From assembly GCA_026260175.1 (NCBI GenBank), contig JAKCWW010000447.1, forward strand, positions 36,356 to 100,355: a stretch of DNA of 64,000 bases, read 5' to 3'. Of this stretch, positions 1-13,200 are shown piece after piece (the stretch's first letter is position 1; every line of letters begins with the position of its first letter). The translations under genes were made by a program, and so were the position numbers. The notes beneath the pieces are model-generated. The model searched no databases. It worked only from the letters and a program-made list of their open reading frames with translations, and was not told the origin of the DNA. The DNA is from Reticulitermes lucifugus (lineage: Eukaryota; Arthropoda; Insecta; Blattodea; Rhinotermitidae).

Positions 1-85
1 GAGAAAAATTTCTTGCCCCTACCAGAATCAAACCTGTCCACAGTTTAGTTACTATACTCACTGAGCTATCCTGGCTACCCTTAGA
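1..85 (-). mobile_element. tRNA-derived SINE head (cut by window edge)
   Basis: On the minus strand a tRNA-like head shows an A-box region TAGCTCAGTGAGTA and a B-box GGTTTGATTC with RNA polymerase III promoter spacing. Not a functional tRNA gene: no proper acceptor stem pairing was seen. Confidence 0.55.
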
Positions 86-1324
86 ATATGCAATGCTGAA
101 GCTCCAAGAACTGCAGAACTTCAGTTGTCTGTACTGAATAGCCACCCTCAACAACTCCATAAAAGGAAATAAGAAATGAGAACAGAAAATGCAAATTATG
201 GAGTTCATGCAGAATGTCTTTACTGAATTTTTCACTTCAACTTAAGAAAAAAATGTAAGAATATCCTCAAGGTTTGTACTGAACCTGATGAGTGATACTC
301 AAGTAACAGAACTACATTCAAGAGTACTGATACAACAAGGGATATTGTGTTTATTATGCCTTCTGATAACTGACAACTTGTACTGTCTATGCAACATTAA
401 TGACACATCCAATTGAAAGAAAAACATTACCAGTAAAAGATTAACAATTACTGTTATAAAACAGCACACATTGTTTCTTTACTTCAATTTAGTAAAATAA
501 CGATTCCTCCCAACTTACATTTTTCCTTTCGTACATGCCTAAAAATCAAGCTGAACAATAGTAAAATTGCTGTAAAATATGTGTGTAAATGAAACACAAA
601 GTATATTATGTCATAAATTCAACTGTTCAGCAGAATTTGTTTCATATTTACCAACTCCACAATTATACAGCATACTTGTCTGAGACTTGCAAACTTAAAT
701 ACTGAACTGAGATATCTCCAAATTCAAGTCTGTACAGTACATTCTTTCTTATGACATTTCTTAAGTGGTATAAACACAGTATTAAACTTCCAGTTTTATA
801 TATTATGCAGATGGCCAAAATCTGTCACCACAGGAAAGAAGAAAATCTTTCCAGCAACTTCGCAGGCAACCATTTTACCAACAAAAATGCACAAATGCCA
901 CTGCAAATAACTTCAGCAGAGAAATTAAAATATTCTAAATACTGTATATTGAAGAAAAATTATGCTAAAATGAGTTATCAACACTTGCATAAAACTCAAA
1001 TGCTTTCAGGTATTCAATATACATTGCATAATATCACAAGCCCACTTGTTGGATTCATCTTCCAGTCACTACATGTTTGCATGAACACTTTCATGAACAC
1101 CCACTTGATGGCAGAGCAACCACAGGAGCCTGGAAAATGCTTTGACAGCAGATATCAATGAGTACCATGCAAATAGCATGTACTTTACAACATAACACCA
1201 TGTATTTTATAGATGCATACAGCTTTCATTCAAGATATTTTCTCAGGTGGATACTTTATGATACACATGCAAAAATATATTTAAGCCCTAAAGTAGGCCA
1301 CAAACCACATAAACTGAACAAACT

Positions 1325-1500
1325 CGCCTATGGTAATGAACTAACTCCACAGAACACAGTCCTACTTGAGAAGCTAGAAACTCTTCAGCTAATCAAAAAT
1401 TTTCCTGTATTGTATGGAACCTGACGGTTCATTGCTATGTTCACGGAACAGCCCAGCATTTGTCCCTATCCTGAGCTAGATGAACCTGTGGTAAAACTGG
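1325..1500 (+). repeat. Dispersed repeat (YGT-type), copy
   Basis: Carries TTTTCCTGTATTGTATGGAA, GGTTCATTGCTATGTTCACG and TTTGTCCCTATCCTGAGC. These blocks recur at 32240, 34310, 58820 and 59050 (plus) and 46290, 49320, 50625, 57085 and 60180 (minus). Unknown type; no coding capacity seen. Confidence 0.55.
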
Positions 1501-2360
1501 CAATAAAGCATCATACAAGTTTCTTCAAAATCTATTAAAGGTCTCAAAAAAGTAACTGCAGTCCAGTGTAGGTCTACCATGCCAACCAAATGGTCATGTA
1601 GCATGGACACTGCTGCCGGCAGCATATGGACAGATGAGATGCGATAAAAACTTCTGAAACTAAAATCTGTTTCAAATAAAAGCTGCATGTGTTGTGCAAT
1701 CTGTACCTTACATCAGTTACGCATGTTTTGCGAAATAAGCCCTCTTTCATGTATTTAATCAATATCATTTCAGCACAGAGCTTGTCCATGTATACTTTTC
1801 TGCTTTAATTTTTCCACATATCACCATAACACACATTTCATGTCATAACTCAACAATACCTTCATATTCTCAGGATTTCTCACAATGAATATGCCTGAGT
1901 ACCAATACATGATAATATTTAAACCAGTAAAGAGCTCTGAGTCAATGACATTAAAAATACAATTTATCAAGCACGCCCAGTAAATTTCCCATTACAGAAC
2001 TCGGCAAAATCCCATAACTATTCTGGAAGATGATCTACAAGCAGACAGTGTCTAACCATGACAGAAAATGTCATTATATAATGCATATAGAAAACCAATC
2101 AAGTTATCAGTTTCACACAAAGTTTCAAAATGAAAAAGAAATTATACTTGCAGACCTGCTTCACATTTTGACAACAGCAACAGCAATGAAGTGTGGCCTC
2201 AGTATACCTGTCTTTGTAACCATCAAAAGTAAAATTCTTTTAACAGAGTGGCATTATCTGTTATAAATTTTGGCAGAACTATTCTCAAGAATGAAACCAG
2301 CACAGATTACAATTCAACCTACAGCTACCTTCTAAATTAAATAATGCTGCAATCTCCTAC

Positions 2361-2436
2361 CTTTTCTTCTGACACCTCAAGTGACTTCAGGTTGTTGCCA
2401 ACTACACGAAGTTCTTCCTCAAGCTCTACAATCTTG
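2361..2436 (-). CDS. Tm1: Tropomyosin common exon 6 (residues 188-213)
   Basis: A 76-nt exon encoding (S)[20 protein letters not shown] then VSEEK. The acceptor is TTGCAG before CAAGAT, whose first C completes the Ser codon left by exon 5a (TC) or 5b (AG); both remain Ser. The donor is GTAGGA after AAAAG, phase 0. No second version of this exon was found in the window. It is the last Tm1 exon visible: the downstream exons (63 and 70 nt in other species, plus alternative last exons) must lie beyond the left edge. Confidence 0.95.
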
Positions 2437-5400
2437 CTGCAAGACAGAACATACAGAGTCAACAACCGTCAAATTGTTAATTTAAACGAAGGGAAAAATG
2501 TGTACACAATAACTAAGAATAATTTTGATGACAAGAATAAACTATGCTAATCATAACTGTAAGGTCTGGTATGAATATTACCTGGGCCCATTTTAAAAGA
2601 GAATACTGAGGAAATAATTTATGATCATTTTCTCTGTTGCCCTATATAGGTACATGCCTTATGATGCAGCAATCCCCAATCCAAGAAATCCTACCAAATG
2701 TCTGAAACGACCCACAGTTTCACAAGTTAACTCTGATTTGGAACTAGCCAAACAGCCTAATCCTTCACGCAATAAAACTACAGTTTTACTCAGCTTGTGT
2801 ATTTCCATGTCAACCTTTCACAAAACAAAGATAGCTCCAGTTTTTGGACTCTGGCCAACATAAAGATGTTGAAAGTACAAAAACTGAACACAACATTTTG
2901 GAGACAAAGAGTCCACCTTTTTAAAACACTGGACAATGAACAAATTACACACACTGAATGGTGCTAAATGTTATATGCCACCATCACAATCCTACAAAAC
3001 TCTTACCAAAACACAATGGAAATCAAGCATTTTTTTTTGTTTCAGTTACAGCTGCCTAAACGAACTTACTTCCTCCACTTGTGCCTGAAGTATTATAACT
3101 TGTTTAACACCTACTGGTGGCACTTAAATGGCTACTGCTCTGCCCTGAATGTCCATGCTATGTTCCCAGCATGTGTTCAGGTAGACATTTAGTTGCATAA
3201 ATTAATGCGTCACAGAATCTATAAGGTGGCTGTTAGAGTCAAAATTCTAATTAGTGTTTGAAATACAGCCTTTCATTATTTGAAGATGATCAGAAGTCTA
3301 CATTAACAGTGTCCAGATTGGACATCATTTTTTTTTGCAAGTCAGGGTCAGTATTCTAACTAACAGGTTTGGAATCCCCTACTAAATATTCTAATGCCTA
3401 TAAATAACTGGCAACAGATTTGTAACATTTTATAGCACACAACCCAAATTAAATTTTTCAATAAATCCAGAATAAAGTGCAAATTTCAACACACTTATGC
3501 TCTACAGAATGCACACAGTTACATACTACACTGTAAGCATACCAATAACACAAAACTGTTACTCAAAATACATGCTAATTTACAAATGCACTCTGAGACT
3601 GATATACAAAGACATACTAAACACAAGTATAAAAGAAATGTGAACCAGTCTTCAACAACACAGTAATCCACTTAAAAAATATGCATTGCTGCCTTCATGA
3701 TGAATGTTCCTCCTTCAGTAATAAAACTCAAGTTGCAACCTCACAAAGAAATAATGTCAACAGAAATCATAATATCAACACAAACTATCTTCCAATAACT
3801 GAGAAACTTAAAAGGGCGTAAAAAATTCCACTGTAAAATTAAATTATTCCGCAAATTCTTCCATTTCTCCATGTAAAGGTGATAATTCCTTCTTAGCAAG
3901 TTTACTGTTTATTCCATAGCTCAATAACTTGGTATTTCCCAAACTTTCATAACTAAAAATCCTATACGACTTTTATGGAACCTTAAAACACTGGAGTGCA
4001 CTTTCCACGTACCATGTAATGGAACAAAAAATAACTACATACACAATTCAATTATTATAGCAAATACAATAAAAAAAATACAATCCTAGTCAGTCCCAAC
4101 ATTTATAATCAAAAAGCCTATTTGCTACAAAAAAGTTCACGGAAACCTCAATTAAATGTTCTAGTGCAGTTTTTTGCACTATTTAATGTTGCAAAAACAA
4201 ATAAATAAATAGTCACCCCACTATATGCCTATGTAGGCACAGAGGGGAGGTGGAGGTATAGCTCCTACCCATTCACAACTCGGCACTAGAAGGTGGGTGG
4301 TCAGTACCACACGCTGCCCACTTCACTTCATCCCCGAGAAAGACCCGCTACCCACTGTACAGATTGGGTGGGCCTCGGGAAATCAATAAATAAGAAACCC
4401 AACTACTATGGTAATCCCTATAAAAATCAAAACTAAACATCACATAACATGCTCTATTGAGGGTCATCCATTTTCCTTCCCATCTCTTTCCAAGAGATGA
4501 CAAGCAGCCAAGTTACTCCACGGTACATACTACACATCTTGCATTAAGAATCTAAGACTGTATTTTAAACATCTCTCTGACTTTTTTATCTTTCATGCCA
4601 TTTTCAAGTGATAAATAGATGACTTTAACCAGACAATCAGCCTGTGGAGCAAGACCATACAGACACCTGCATGTCTGTGAATCCCTCACAGTACCTGATC
4701 ATGATACAGAAAACAATCTGCAGATAACTCGAGACTTCACAAACCCCTTTCTGATACCAAATTGGTTTGACTCTAAATATGAGTTATCAAGATTTATACA
4801 TCATCATAAGATACAAAGACTTCTAATTTTGAATACATTTTACTTATTCCGCATAAAGAAAAAGTTGTCATGACATTTCTGTAACACAGGCTGTTTCAAT
4901 CTTTCTGAAAATGTATGAAATATACCTCACATACCTCAAAGACGGCTTCATCCCCTAGACTACATGCACTCCTAATTCAAAATGTTATATAACATTACCT
5001 GAAATCTGTTTTCAAATGAAGACTTGGATTCGACCGTGTAGTACATGCTAGTTGTTATTATAAACATGCCACAAACAGGTACATTACCTCATTGTCACAT
5101 AGGATCCTGCAATATCATTGCACATCAGGCACATTTAATGCTACGAGCCAAAACTGTAGTACAAGTCAGTAAAACAGAGTTGGGTTAAGTATGGAATCAA
5201 CCATAACACTTCAGTTCAAATTATACTCTTTACAGGCTGGTAATGATATTATGTTGAACACTGTATACTGAATAAAACCAAGAGTCCAATCAATATAGCA
5301 GACCCACATTGTTCATCCGTTTGTGCATCATATTTTTAGTCACACAAAAATTACTGTGTATCTGTGCACCACAGGCTAGGTCCGCTCACTCTTTCACATT

Positions 5401-6524
5401 CTCTCTTGCAGGACCATTGCTGCCCACACATCTCATATTATGTCAAAGGAAGTGTACTTCAATTGTATCAGCAACCTTTAAAACTAGCTGCTGCCCCCAC
5501 ATTTCCATTAATTAATTAATTTAAAAACATGCACAAGAAAGCAAAACAATTGATAATCACCTCTTTTCTTCACCGTCTCCCCCTCTGCTATGCATTCTAC
5601 ATTGTTCAGTCACACTGAAAACTCTCAGCCAAGAACACTGGTGTCATCCCAATAAACACCAGTACTAGTGTTTATACTGATCATTAATCATTGTTTCATG
5701 TGTCTTTGCTCCCCTGGCCCCATGTTCCTCATATTGTCAACTTTGCACACACGACCTTTACAGTTGGCTTGGGGTTTCAAGAATCTAACCCCTTTGAATA
5801 ACAAGAGTGTGCTGAAGGCCTATTTAAAATGGACAAATTGTTAAAAGTTAAAAGCGCCTGTAGTGTCTAATTATTATGGGGCAGTCACTCTTCTACATAT
5901 CCTATTTAATGGGATTACATTGTATGCACAGGTCATACATTATGCTCAATATAAATGCTGCTTCTGTAAGGATAAGGCAAAAATATTGCCATTTCTGACA
6001 CACAGAACATAAACTATACAAAGACTAATTTTAGTTTCCTAGCTTGTATATAGCTCCAATGCATGATAAGAACTACACATGCACAGACAAGACACACCAT
6101 CACTCTGAACATACACATGACCAAACACGGTCATGCACGCAGAAAAACAAAGTGTTCGCATAAAGAGGTTGTTCAACTGTCTGCTCTAAATGAAACCTGA
6201 TGTGGCTGTGGAATAAAAATGTTACAGTACGAATAAAAAGCAAGACAAAACCCACTTTATGTGTTCCTGTGTGTACAAATACTGTACATCTTTAGTTTCT
6301 TGTCATAAAGTTAAGCCACTAAATGACCTCTTTCAGCCTTGGTTGTGTAAAGCTTCATGAAATGACTTGTACTCAAAACTAAGAGAAACTGTGCACATGT
6401 ATACACACACCAAATCTGTACATCAATCACCGGAATATGTTGTACTTACTGAAAATTTAGATATAGACTGTACACGACTGTACTACAACCACTGAAAGTT
6501 CAGCCAGAATTAGTTACAGCTCAC
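2437..6524 (-). other. Tm1 intron between exon 6 and exon 5b
   Basis: About 4.1 kb of AT-rich, CpG-poor sequence with one SINE body (about 4215-4385). I see nothing else I can name. Confidence 0.7.
4215..4385 (-). mobile_element. SINE body fragment
   Basis: Contains the family block GGAGGTGGAGGTATAGCTCC, the GGTGGGTGGTCAGT block and an ACTGTACAGATTGGGTGGG block, matching the body of the 29955-30210 SINE. The tRNA-like head is missing. Confidence 0.6.
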
Positions 6525-6595
6525 CTGTCACTTTGTTCTGCACGTTCCTCAGCCCGCTCCAAGTCCTGCTCCATCATCACCAGTTTTCTGGCCAC
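6525..6595 (-). CDS. Tm1: Tropomyosin alternative exon 5b (non-muscle type)
   Basis: A 71-nt exon encoding [20 protein letters not shown] then QSD, and the first two bases (AG) of a Ser codon. The acceptor is CTGTAG before GTGGCC and the donor is GTGAGC after GACAG, phase 2. It is the paralogue of exon 5a: identical length and phase, with substitutions at the hydrophobic and acidic positions (LVMMEQ against LAMVEA) and at the end. Joined to exon 6 it gives AGC (Ser) then Lys. It is about 1.5 kb from 5a. Related Drosophila cytoskeletal isoforms carry a KLVLMEQ-like version, so non-muscle use is inferred. Confidence 0.93.
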
Positions 6596-8123
6596 CTACA
6601 GCAAGAGTAGCAGCCAGTGCAGCAAACAACACAAACATGCTTAAAGGTGCAACAGGTTAGTGAAGTGATACAAGTTCTACAACCACACTTCATGTCAACG
6701 TAAAAGAGAGAGAAACATGCAGCCCATAAACTGACAACAATCATCCAAAACAGACATGAAATTATCATTAATTCTGGATACATTCAAAACAAATAATTGC
6801 AGTATAGTCATATGTGGAATTTATTTTTTGTTCCATGATTTCAGTTCCTCAAACTTCAGTAATTACTAGTATGTTCACAAATTTTTATTTACATTTTTAT
6901 GTTATGATTAAGTTGCTTCAATTTCATTTTACAAATAAACAAACTACACTGGTGATCATCTCTTAGATTTAGTAAGGCACTGTTTTTTTAATCAAAAAAC
7001 CCACAAAAATCACTCAAAAGACCTACAGATCATTACATATTAAAATGGATCTTCTACAAGTAGGAAAGGACAATTTCAATATTTGGGTTCTATAAAAGGC
7101 AGGCATTTCTGGAGTGGGTGTGAATTAACTCCTATGAGACATGGAGTTTGCCACTGATCAAAAACGAAGATGCAAGTTTATTCTCTCTTTACATTCTGAC
7201 AAGATACTCATTTATATATCAACCTGATGGTACAGGACATTCCAATGCACTACCAGCTCCAGTAGGTGTGGATATTGGCATAATTATCACACACACACAT
7301 GCAAATCTCAGCCAATATCCGGCATACTGTACCTTGAATGTTATATTACTACAAACATACACAAAAATGGCTACTGTATTTAGCTCATGTTATACTCTCT
7401 GAATGTAATTAACAGCCATCTGCCAATTCTTATGCCCAAGATTACACAAGTACAGGATTTAAGTGGCAAAATTTTCAAAATATTTCTTTAAACCAAGTGG
7501 TGATTTCAATGAACTGGTTTTTAAACCTGCATTCAAATACATATAACCCAGACAATTTTGATTAGATGTTGAAGAAGACGGTACCATTCACTGGAGACAA
7601 AAAATACCTCGCAGTTTTTCTCATCTGCTACGCACAGCATGCCACGATGAAAAGCAATTGATCAGAAATCAAATACAAAGTGTAATAATTTTGCCTGTTC
7701 TGAATATTGCAGAAGCCATGGGAATTTGACATTTCTACTGACATAAGCATCAAATAAAGCTTAGCATTTCAAATCTCTTACTTATCACTAACTGCAATAA
7801 ATATTCAAATTGGTAACTACCCCCTCTTATGAAAATTTAACTTGTAACACAGTACATGTTTTAACTTTGGCAATTACTTTAATACAGTGACTGCATCTCT
7901 GGTTTCCTGAAAACAGCAGCCACATAACAAAAATCTAGCAACATTTACAACCACAGCAGTAAACAGGAGCCAAATACCCACAGCAAATGATATCACACAG
8001 AAAAGCACTTGAGCATAAAAATACATAAGAATCATTACCCCTAAAATCGCAAGTCAAACATATTCATCAACACAATCTGTGAATGAAACATGCAACACAC
8101 AGAATATAACTCTGAAAACATAC
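6596..8123 (-). other. Tm1 intron between exons 5b and 5a
   Basis: 1.5 kb separating the mutually exclusive exon 5 pair. No repeat or other gene recognised. Any splicing control elements for the 5a/5b choice would be sought here. Confidence 0.7.
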
Positions 8124-8194
8124 GATTCACCACTCTCAGCACGTTCCTCTGCTCTTTCCAAGTCAGCCTCTACCATGGCCAACTTACGTGCAAC
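8124..8194 (-). CDS. Tm1: Tropomyosin alternative exon 5a (muscle type)
   Basis: A 71-nt exon encoding [20 protein letters not shown] then SGE, and the first two bases (TC) of a Ser codon. The acceptor is TTCCAG before GTTGCA and the donor is GTATGT, phase 2. It covers residues 165-188. This version matches the muscle allergen-type tropomyosin, so muscle transcripts are expected to be 4b plus 5a. Including both exon 5 versions would add 142 nt and shift the frame. The next exon supplies C, giving TCC (Ser) then Lys. Confidence 0.94.
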
Positions 8195-10534
8195 CTGGAA
8201 GTGAAACCATGTATTATGTAACAGGTGGAACAATCCACACACGCCTAACTTCCCCCTGATTATGCACTCCTTTACTAAGAGACAAACCTGTATAAATCAA
8301 CTTAATACCTGGAACACAAATTTTCCACATAAAAGGCAAATAAAGGAGAAGAGGGGGGGGGGGCAACCAAATAAAAGCAACAAAAGGTAATTTTCCTGTT
8401 GGGCATCCTATACCTACTGCTTCCTGAGTCAGTTTCTGTTTAACCCCCATTTAGCAAAACCTCAATTAGGTGTAAGAAAAGCGATTCCATTATTCCAGCC
8501 ACACTTCACAGAATTGCAGGGGGGGGGGGAGTACATGCAGAATTTTGAATTTAATACTTTGGGGCCTAATGTTACCTACTGGCTATGCACAGTGTGATGC
8601 TCAGAAGCGCTGAGGTTGCCTACTGGCAATGGCAAATTACAGCTGTTCTTATGCGGCACTTATTTCAATTCCAGTCTTCTGCAGATCACACAAGGCATTA
8701 ACTCTGGCACAAAAGGGTGACAATTTAAATCAAAGATAATGCTATGTAACACACTCCTTACATCGGTTACTTCTGTAATGGAAAATGTTAGTTACTTAAA
8801 TGAGCATTCAGCACACTCAGAATTCAATCTGCACTACATGTAACAGGCACTCAATACACTCACAATTAAATCTACTATACATGTTAATTCATACAGTAGG
8901 CACAATTGGGAATGAAAACAACAACAGAAATCATGGGGCAAAGAGGAGCAGGCTGATCCACGTGGAACAAAAAATAGGGATGATCTGCTGCATAAAAAAT
9001 GAGTTTCTTGTATATGATAATCCTCTAAACAGTATTAATTAGGCAGAATAAAAGTTGTGAAATGGGGATTCAACAGATATGGCACACATACATAAATGAA
9101 ATGTGCAAACATTTGAAGACTTTGATTTTAACCACCAGATATTACATGACATGTTTCGCAATGTTGATATACATGCATAATTATTCACATTCCAAGTGCT
9201 CAGTCCTGATCATAACCATGTTAAAAAAACTCTCTGTAGGAAACACCAGAGGCCACAGAAGGTAATTTAAAGAAAATAGTTTCAACCACTGCGTATGTAT
9301 ATAAGGAAACCATCTTCCAGATTTATCCTTGGTTTTTTTGTAACACTTTCAATATGATAACAGAGCACCGCATAATACAATAACACTTCTGTGAATAATT
9401 AATCTAAATAGGTATAAAAGGAAGCAGGATAGACTGCTTTGAGATACTATCACAGCATTTGCCTGGAGAGACTGAATAAACCATGAAACCTCCCCCCGTT
9501 AGGACAGCCGGTCTCCAGGCTGAGATTTGAACCTGGGACCTCACAAATACAAAGCATGAGTTCTACCCACTTAATTCTGAAATTAGGTACGAAAAATATC
9601 AAACTGTTTGATTCATGTGGGTGAAATAATTACTGTAATTACCACAAATCAACACACTGCCCAACACAACACAATACTGGGAAATACTTTTCAACAATAT
9701 ATACTCCCCTCTGGAAGAAATGGACCTGACATTTCATCAAATATGATTTAAAAAATAACATAAAATATTAGTTTCATTCTCATCACACACGTACCTATAG
9801 GACTAAATACATTAACACGCTGTGAATACCCAGAATACTGTTTAAACTAACAAACAAGTTTAGCCAGCCTTGTAATATACCAGTACTGGTTAACATTACA
9901 TTATCATTACCACTGCCACTAATATATTATTAATATTATCAGTAGGATGTCCAATTTATATCCTGCAAAAAAAACAAACCAAAGAAGACTACTTAGAGAT
10001 TAGTACAATGCATGCAAAATTTTTTATTAATAGTTCAGCAAGCACCATGGAACATACAACAGTCTTGAACACAAGATAAAACATTTTACGTACGGATATG
10101 GATGCACCGTTATTCGTTCTTAATATTGGCTGAACTTGATGCTTCTTAATCCTTGAACACAAACACTTCATGGTACAAGTTTCTCTTTGCAAAGTACCAC
10201 AGAGAGAACTCCAAACCCAAACACTTCCTTCACAAAAAATATCACTTCTACTTCATAACACTTCCAACATGAACCGGGATATCTTCTGTGTGTTTCACCC
10301 TGCCAGCATACTATGTTAACAGTTATAGCGTCAAAAGAGCAGTGTAACCAACCTAACACATCCCCACTACACACAGATTACGAGGTTGACTGCAGAATCC
10401 TCATTGCAAGTTCCATGGTGAGCAAACTACGCAACCATAAGTCATGTTATTAAAACAACAGAAAACAAGTAACACAATCATGTTCAGTTTGGTTATGTGG
10501 AATTCATCCATCATGCAGGTGGTGAACACGTCAC
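8195..10534 (-). other. Tm1 intron between exons 5a and 4b
   Basis: 2.3 kb. Contains G-runs of about 11-13 at 8351-8363 and 8519-8529 and a SINE head near 9488-9575. Otherwise AT-rich with no gene. Confidence 0.7.
9488..9575 (-). mobile_element. tRNA-like SINE head
   Basis: Minus-strand B-box-like AGGTTCAAATCTCAG downstream of a GTGGGTAGAACTCATG segment, followed by an unpaired tail. A short, isolated SINE piece. Confidence 0.45.
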
Positions 10535-10652
10535 CTCATCATATTTCTTGTCGGCTTCTTCAGCCATGAACCTGGCCTCTTTCAACTGGTTCTCCAAAGC
10601 ATCCATACGTTCTTCATCTGCCAGGCCTTTGGATTCAAGTATCTTACGAGCT
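10535..10652 (-). CDS. Tm1: Tropomyosin alternative exon 4b (muscle type)
   Basis: A 118-nt exon completing Arg125 and encoding [20 protein letters not shown] onward to [12 protein letters not shown]. The acceptor is GTGTAG before AGCTCG and the donor is GTGACG after GAG, phase 0. This is the sequence found in the cockroach muscle tropomyosin allergen. The donor is weak (GTGACG instead of GTRAGT), and the acceptor's pyrimidine tract is interrupted by purines. Both fit an exon needing tissue-specific help to be included. It lies about 7.8 kb from 4a, so mutual exclusion cannot be due to close spacing. Confidence 0.94.
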
Positions 10653-11420
10653 CTACACCAAGCATAGAAACAAAATCCACCACCATATCACTGCACAAGT
10701 TTATAATGAATTGAAAGGTTTAACAAATATGGATATAATACCTGCCACAGAGCAGACTCTGTAATTGTCAAGTACAAACATAGATTTCAATGGCTTAGAA
10801 ATGGGACAAATAAGAATAAAAATGATATTATTTTGCCAAAACACATATGCTCCATGTTCTACTCCTCGAGCCATAACTGTATACTGCTGTAGTAGGGAGA
10901 ATATACTTCATATTACTTCAATAATGCTTACAACACTGCCTTCAAAATATTCAAGAAGTGATAGTGCATGGAGTAACATAATCACAAATAGTCTAGCTGA
11001 ATAATTTGACAGGCCCAAGTACCTATATTCAGCAAGTCTACATTTCCAAATGTAGAATTTGGCACTACAGAATTTCAGCATAATTAGCAAACACATTGAT
11101 ACAGTATTTCAACACGTACAGACATCAACTGAAAAAAATTTCATATACAAATCAAGAAGGCTTTAAATACCTAGAACAGTGCCCTGGCCACACCGTGCAC
11201 GATTTTACAGCATATGTCATAATTTATTACTTTTATCTAATCACAAGTACTAAAACTGGTTTGTAATCAGAACTGAGAATTCATGTGGGCAGAAAGTGCT
11301 TCTACTTCTGTTTGGGATTATCCTCCTCTCTTCTCACAGAAAAAATACATCATGAATACCATACAGATTCCAGACATATTTTTATAGTTTCCATACCGTC
11401 CATTAAATTTAAATTTTCTA

Positions 11421-11640
11421 TTATTATCCAACTAATTACAGGCTCATAATAATATATTTAAAAGCATTCTACTCCTACATGTTTTGGGCCCTATCAGCCC
11501 ATCGTCAGAGAGAACACAGCAACGGCGACAGATGTTCTCCCAGATGATGGGCCTATAGATCCCGAAACATGTAGGAGTAGAATGTTTTTAAATATATTAT
11601 TATGAACCTACGATAATTAAATGAATTTGTTGGATAATAA
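11421..11640. mobile_element. Foldback element A
   Basis: Two long inverted arms, 11421-11506 and 11543-11640, read outward from TTATTATCCAAC to GTTGGATAATAA, sharing ATTCTACTCCTACATGTTT. Only about 36 bases separate the arms. No ORF; a non-autonomous inverted-repeat element. Confidence 0.7.
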
Positions 11641-11756
11641 TAAAAAAATCCAGACAGAAGTTTCCATTTTGTAAACTCAATTAAAAAATTTACAAGCAGG
11701 TGTAAAGTAAAGGTATTAAGTTGTTCCTCTGCTTAATTAAGTAGCAAACTATGAAT

Positions 11757-11900
11757 GTACAAGTACATGGGGGAGTCGAGGTTTAGCGCCACACATTTTT
11801 AAACTTGGCACTAGATGGAGATGAGTCAACAGCTTCACACCTTCAGGAAAGAGCTCCTGGTACCTACTGGATATATGAATGGGGGAGGGGGGAGCCTGGA
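11757..11900 (-). mobile_element. SINE body fragment
   Basis: Diverged copy of the common SINE body: GGGGGAGTCGAGGTTTAGCG, GGCACTAGATGGAGATGAGT and GGTACCTACTGGATA blocks. No head. Confidence 0.45.
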
Positions 11901-12125
11901 AATTATGTGAGAAGAAAAATCTTTTGTACCTACTAGAAATAAATCCCCAAGTCCTATTTGAATTCACAGATTTTTTTGGACTTTTTTCATCTTATGTACT
12001 GAAATACAATACACTACGCTTCGCTGACAAATTCGGTCCCCATCTTCAGGCTTCCTTCTTCCAATACAATTGTCTCTACGTGATGATTATTTACACTGTA
12101 ATTAAACCTGGATTAACATCAAATT

Positions 12126-12321
12126 AGTAAATACCACATATTCCAAAAACAGTTTAAAAAATACGGTTATGCAAATTTCACTGGACACCAAATATACGAA
12201 ATACATAACTGGTCACTATACTATTTCCTCTCACAAAACAGTGACCAGTTATGTATTTTGTGTCTACTGAACTTTGCATAAACAAATGTTCTAAACTGTT
12301 TTTCGATATGTGGTATTTACT
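12126..12321. mobile_element. Foldback element B
   Basis: Outer arms AGTAAATACCACATAT and ATATGTGGTATTTACT; inner arms AAATACATAACTGGTCACT (ending 12217) and AGTGACCAGTTATGTATTTT (12240 on). Nested pairing over the whole 196 bp; non-coding. Confidence 0.7.
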
Positions 12322-13200
12322 GTATTATACTTCCATACATACAATAAAAAAACGTTCAAAACGTCTGAGTTCAAATGTCATACATCATGGTCAGAACCCT
12401 ACAGAATAGCACCCCAATTACTAGGTCATCCAGACCATAGCATAGTCACTATGCTGAGCCACTAAACAGAATTATCTATTTTATGGAGCTGCCACAATGA
12501 TACCTTCCTTTACACAAAAAGTAACATTTTTCAAGAACTATCATCCAAACAGTATCTCAGGTCCATACACTCAATGCTACTGCAGCATACATGGCTGAAC
12601 TGCTGCTGCAAATAGTAACAGGAAATTGTAACTTAAAGGTGGTGTTACTTCCAACAAACACATTTTCATTACTTGGTTTCATTAACATTTGCAAACTAGT
12701 GTAATCCTGATAAACATGAAATCAGGAATGGGTACAAGTGAGTTCTGCAACAACAGTAAACTCATTTGCTGTCCACTGTGAGAGACTAGCTCTTTCAAAC
12801 TGACCAACCTGACCAGTATCTCCCCCCACCCCACACTTCCCATCTGATGATGAAACAAGAACAAGTTTCTGAAACAATGTGGCGTTAATGAATCCAAGAT
12901 GGTGGATAATGTCCAAAACATCAGTCAAGCTTACTGTAACATATAATCATCACAACCCTTTAAATTGGACTTATCAGCTGTGCTTTGCATTACTAAAATA
13001 GCACATTTACAGAGTGCAGCTGCATTTTTTCCGTTCTAATACCATTAGTCCATCAGTACCAGACAATATCAAATCCCCTAAATGTTACAGACAACATGCC
13101 ACCTGTAACACCTCACAGTCACACCACTTAATAAGAATTTCTTAACCCAAGATAAAGGAATTCTAAAGGAAAACAGGTCATCAAGCAGTTTCAAGATTGT

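Larger units (their letters stand above)
1..2360 (-). other. Tm1 intron after exon 6 (incomplete)
   Basis: AT-rich intronic sequence between exon 6 and the missing 3' exons. It holds a SINE head at 1-85 and a dispersed repeat at about 1325-1500. I looked on the minus strand for the expected downstream coiled-coil codons and saw none. The 136-residue open frame at 751-1161 shows no protein-like features. Confidence 0.7.

Noticed and set aside
751-1161. 136-codon plus-strand frame
   Set aside because: Wrong strand for Tm1, no splice context, no recognised motif; composition is like the surrounding intron.
3060-3100. Possible micro-exon on the minus strand (CTTCAG, then about 16 bases, then GTAAGT)
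   Set aside because: No tropomyosin-like codons, length breaks the frame, and no need for an exon at that position.
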